Below are positions 14,788-16,158 of a stretch of DNA of 16,158 nucleotides, one piece after another. The position numbers and the translations under genes were made by a program. Under the pieces are notes generated by a model, which worked only from the letters and a program-made list of their open reading frames with translations, was not told where the DNA came from and did no database searches. The stretch is from JAJYNJ01 sp052144055 (GTDB lineage Bacteria; Chloroflexota; Limnocylindria; Limnocylindrales; CSP1-4). Location: contig JBKQRF010000231.1 of NCBI GenBank assembly GCA_052144055.1, positions 1-16,158 of the forward strand, given 5' to 3'. Every line of letters begins with the position of its first letter. Position 1 is the first letter of the stretch.

Positions 14788-14824
14788 GGCCGGTTCAGTG
14801 TAGCAGCGGCCTCCCGGCGCCCAA
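14788..14824 (-). promoter_or_regulatory. Candidate promoter for cdaA, possibly leaderless
   Basis: Minus-strand TTGGGC (14819-14824) is followed 16 bases later by TACACT (14797-14802), a fair -35/-10 pair for a GC-rich genome. A start point about seven bases on would fall only a few bases before the cdaA ATG, so the transcript would be almost leaderless, which agrees with the missing Shine-Dalgarno there. The -35 matches the consensus in only three of six bases, so this is a candidate. Confidence 0.35.
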
Positions 14825-14826
14825 CC

Positions 14827-15999
14827 TCACGACTCCGCCGAGCGTCGCGCGTGGCGGTGCGCACGGGTGCCGCCGCCGGGCGGACTCGCCAGCTCCCTGA
14901 ACGCCGCCACCCGCGTCAGACCATCCTCGTCGCGCTCGAGTGACAGGAGCCGGTCGAGCAAGTCCAGCTTCTCAGCGGCCCGGCCGTGGTGCCCGGTCGC
15001 GAGGTCGATCCGCGCCAGCGTCAGGTGGACGTCCGTCTCGGCCGGGGCTGTCGCGAGGGCGCGGAGGCATGCGTCGACGGCCGTGTCCGCCGCGCCCGCC
15101 TCCAGATACAGGATCGAGGCGTCCACGTACAGGCGAGCCGCCTCCCGCGCCTTGCCGTCGGACGCAAGATCCTCGGCCGTGACGAACAATTGGTCTGGAT
15201 TGACCGGCTTGGACGACAGCGGCCCGCCGGGCCGCGCTGGTGCCGCGGTCGTCCCGCTGGGTCGTTCCAGTTCGGAGGCTTCCGCGGTCGCACTAGATCC
15301 CGCGGGCTCACCGAGGGCCGCCGGCTCTCTCATCCCGGTTGCTGCCGCGGGCTTGACGCGCGGACGCGGCTCCCTGGGCACCCCCTGTGCGGCGGGACGT
15401 GCGGGCGCGGTGAGCGAGACGAGGGATGCGGATGTCGCGGGTTGCGCCGTCGGGGCAGGTCTTGGCGCCGACGTTGGTGCGCCCGTCAACACGACTGCCG
15501 GCACTGCGCCCACTCCGTCCACGGTGCTCGGGGTCCAAACAGAGTCTGCGAGCCGGACGCGTTCGGCATCAACCGCGGACTGCAGCGCGCCAAGGCGATC
15601 CCTACGAGCGTCTGTCGGGTCCGCCGCCATCGCCCGAGTGGCCGCCGAGCACGCGTCCTCTGTGCGGCCCTGTCCCTCCAGAATATCGGCCAGCCGGTCG
15701 AGACAGGCGGCTGCGTCGCCGGCGCGACCTGCAACGGCGTGGATGCGGGCGGTCAGGTCCAGCCCCGCCTCGTCAAGGGGAGCGAGTCGCAGCGCCGCGG
15801 CTGAGGCGGCTAGGGCCTCCTCGTGACGGCCCAGCCTCAGCAGCACCTCCGCCATCCCGATGTGCGGCAGCGCGCGGTCCGGCGCGATCGACGCGGCGAC
15901 GCGGTAATATTGGAGCGCGTCGTCCGGCCTCCCGCGCAACGCGGCAACATGGCCGGCGCGCAGCGCTTCCTTGTATCGCTCGAAGATCGGGTCCGGCAT
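14827..15999 (-). CDS. Tetratricopeptide-repeat protein
   Basis: A soluble protein of 390 residues with two TPR regions and a disordered linker. The start MPDPIFERYKEALRAGHVAA leads into helical repeats (about 10-125) including DDALQYYRVAASIAPDRALP and EEALAASAAALRLAPLDEAG, with the usual small-residue and Pro spacing. The middle (about 165-270) is Ala/Pro/Ser/Thr-rich with no fold expected, and a second repeat region (about 270-350) holds DGKAREAARLYVDASILYLE and DTAVDACLRALATAPAETDV. The tail is basic. The ATG at 15997-15999, with GGA about six bases upstream, is preferred over a GTG six codons earlier that has no ribosome site. It is the first gene of the run and lies about 40 bp from an IS end. 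TPRs bind proteins, but no partner can be named; its upstream position suggests a link to the CdaA operon only by location. Confidence 0.85.
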   Translation of the reverse strand: MPDPIFERYKEALRAGHVAALRGRPDDALQYYRVAASIAPDRALPHIGMAEVLLRLGRHEEALAASAAALRLAPLDEAGLDLTARIHAVAGRAGDAAACLDRLADILEGQGRTEDACSAATRAMAADPTDARRDRLGALQSAVDAERVRLADSVWTPSTVDGVGAVPAVVLTGAPTSAPRPAPTAQPATSASLVSLTAPARPAAQGVPREPRPRVKPAAATGMREPAALGEPAGSSATAEASELERPSGTTAAPARPGGPLSSKPVNPDQLFVTAEDLASDGKAREAARLYVDASILYLEAGAADTAVDACLRALATAPAETDVHLTLARIDLATGHHGRAAEKLDLLDRLLSLERDEDGLTRVAAFRELASPPGGGTRAHRHARRSAES

Positions 16000-16029
16000 G
16001 CGTCCAGCGTCGCACACGGCGGCGCGGGC

Positions 16030-16158
16030 TGCAAGACAATGTACTCGTTCGGTACCTCCGTTACACCCGGATCCCCAGGGAAGCCAGGTACTCGGCCGGG
16101 GTGAGGTAACCCAGAGCCTGGTGGGGGCGCACGTGGTTGTAGACGGTCTCCCAGGCGC
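16030..16158 (-). mobile_element. Insertion sequence end (IS3/IS481-type), cut by window edge
   Basis: The 3' end of an insertion sequence extends beyond the right edge. It holds the transposase C-terminus, about 20 non-coding bases, then the probable terminal inverted repeat. If the element ends with the TGT typical of IS481-like elements, the boundary is at 16040, reading TGTACTCGTTCGGTACC inward; if the TGCAAGACAATGTACTC block is the end, it is near 16030. The other end and the target duplication are not in the window, so the boundary is approximate. Confidence 0.6.
16061..16158 (-). CDS. Transposase, integrase-core C-terminal fragment
   Basis: The last 32 codons of a DDE transposase, cut by the window edge and ending in TAA at 16061-16063. 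The visible residues are AWETVYNHVRPHQALGYLTP followed by AEYLASLGIRV. The YNHVRPHQALGYLTPAEYL string is the conserved C-terminus of the integrase core (rve-type) in IS481 and IS3 family transposases; the catalytic DDE residues lie outside the window. It appears intact as far as it can be seen, in the same orientation as the downstream operon, so readthrough from it could enter the TPR gene. Which of the two families it belongs to cannot be settled from this fragment. Confidence 0.88.
   Translation of the reverse strand, partial: AWETVYNHVRPHQALGYLTPAEYLASLGIRV

Noticed and set aside
15340..15520. Possible tandem repeat in the TPR protein linker
   Set aside because: The region is rich in Ala, Pro and Ser codons but I see no repeated unit of constant length. 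It is best read as a disordered linker.

Overview
The window is a compact, very GC-rich stretch of bacterial chromosome in which every gene I can support lies on the minus strand, so transcription runs from the high-coordinate end to the low one. Protein similarities as I recall them (the TPR protein, the MutL-like protein, and the style of the cdaA-ybbR-glmM-glmS block) suggest a Chloroflexota bacterium, perhaps of the Limnocylindria/Ellin6529 kind. That assignment is an inference, because the window holds no rRNA or other decisive marker. I see no tRNA, rRNA or CRISPR array, and no gene-free stretch above 100 bp apart from the IS junction region.

In transcription order, the right edge holds the last 32 codons of an IS3/IS481-type transposase and the end of its insertion sequence. 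About 40 bp further comes a TPR protein, then the c-di-AMP/cell-envelope block: cdaA (diadenylate cyclase), a YbbR-repeat membrane protein, glmM and glmS. These link c-di-AMP signalling to UDP-GlcNAc precursor synthesis. Next come acpS (phosphopantetheine transfer), nnrD (NAD(P)H-hydrate repair) and alr (D-alanine for peptidoglycan), followed by a macro-domain protein with a degenerate ligand motif and a 97-residue protein I do not recognise.

After a 97-bp gap, the largest clean intergenic space, a second block starts. It contains a divergent MutL-like (glutamate mutase L family) protein, an uncharacterised 343-residue protein with a barrel-sandwich-like segment, and then tsaE, tsaB, rimI and tsaD, which form most of the tRNA t6A machinery plus the ribosomal acetyltransferase that usually travels with it. 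The left edge cuts the first 35 codons of what looks like rsmA (16S rRNA dimethyltransferase).

Eight gene junctions overlap by exactly 4 nt (ATGA, GTGA or TTGA), and most others overlap slightly or are separated by fewer than 25 nt. This suggests one or two long operons with translational coupling. Most of the content is conserved housekeeping. The least explained parts are the MutL-like/343-residue pair inside the t6A operon, the macro-domain/97-residue pair after alr, and the IS end sitting directly upstream of the operon.
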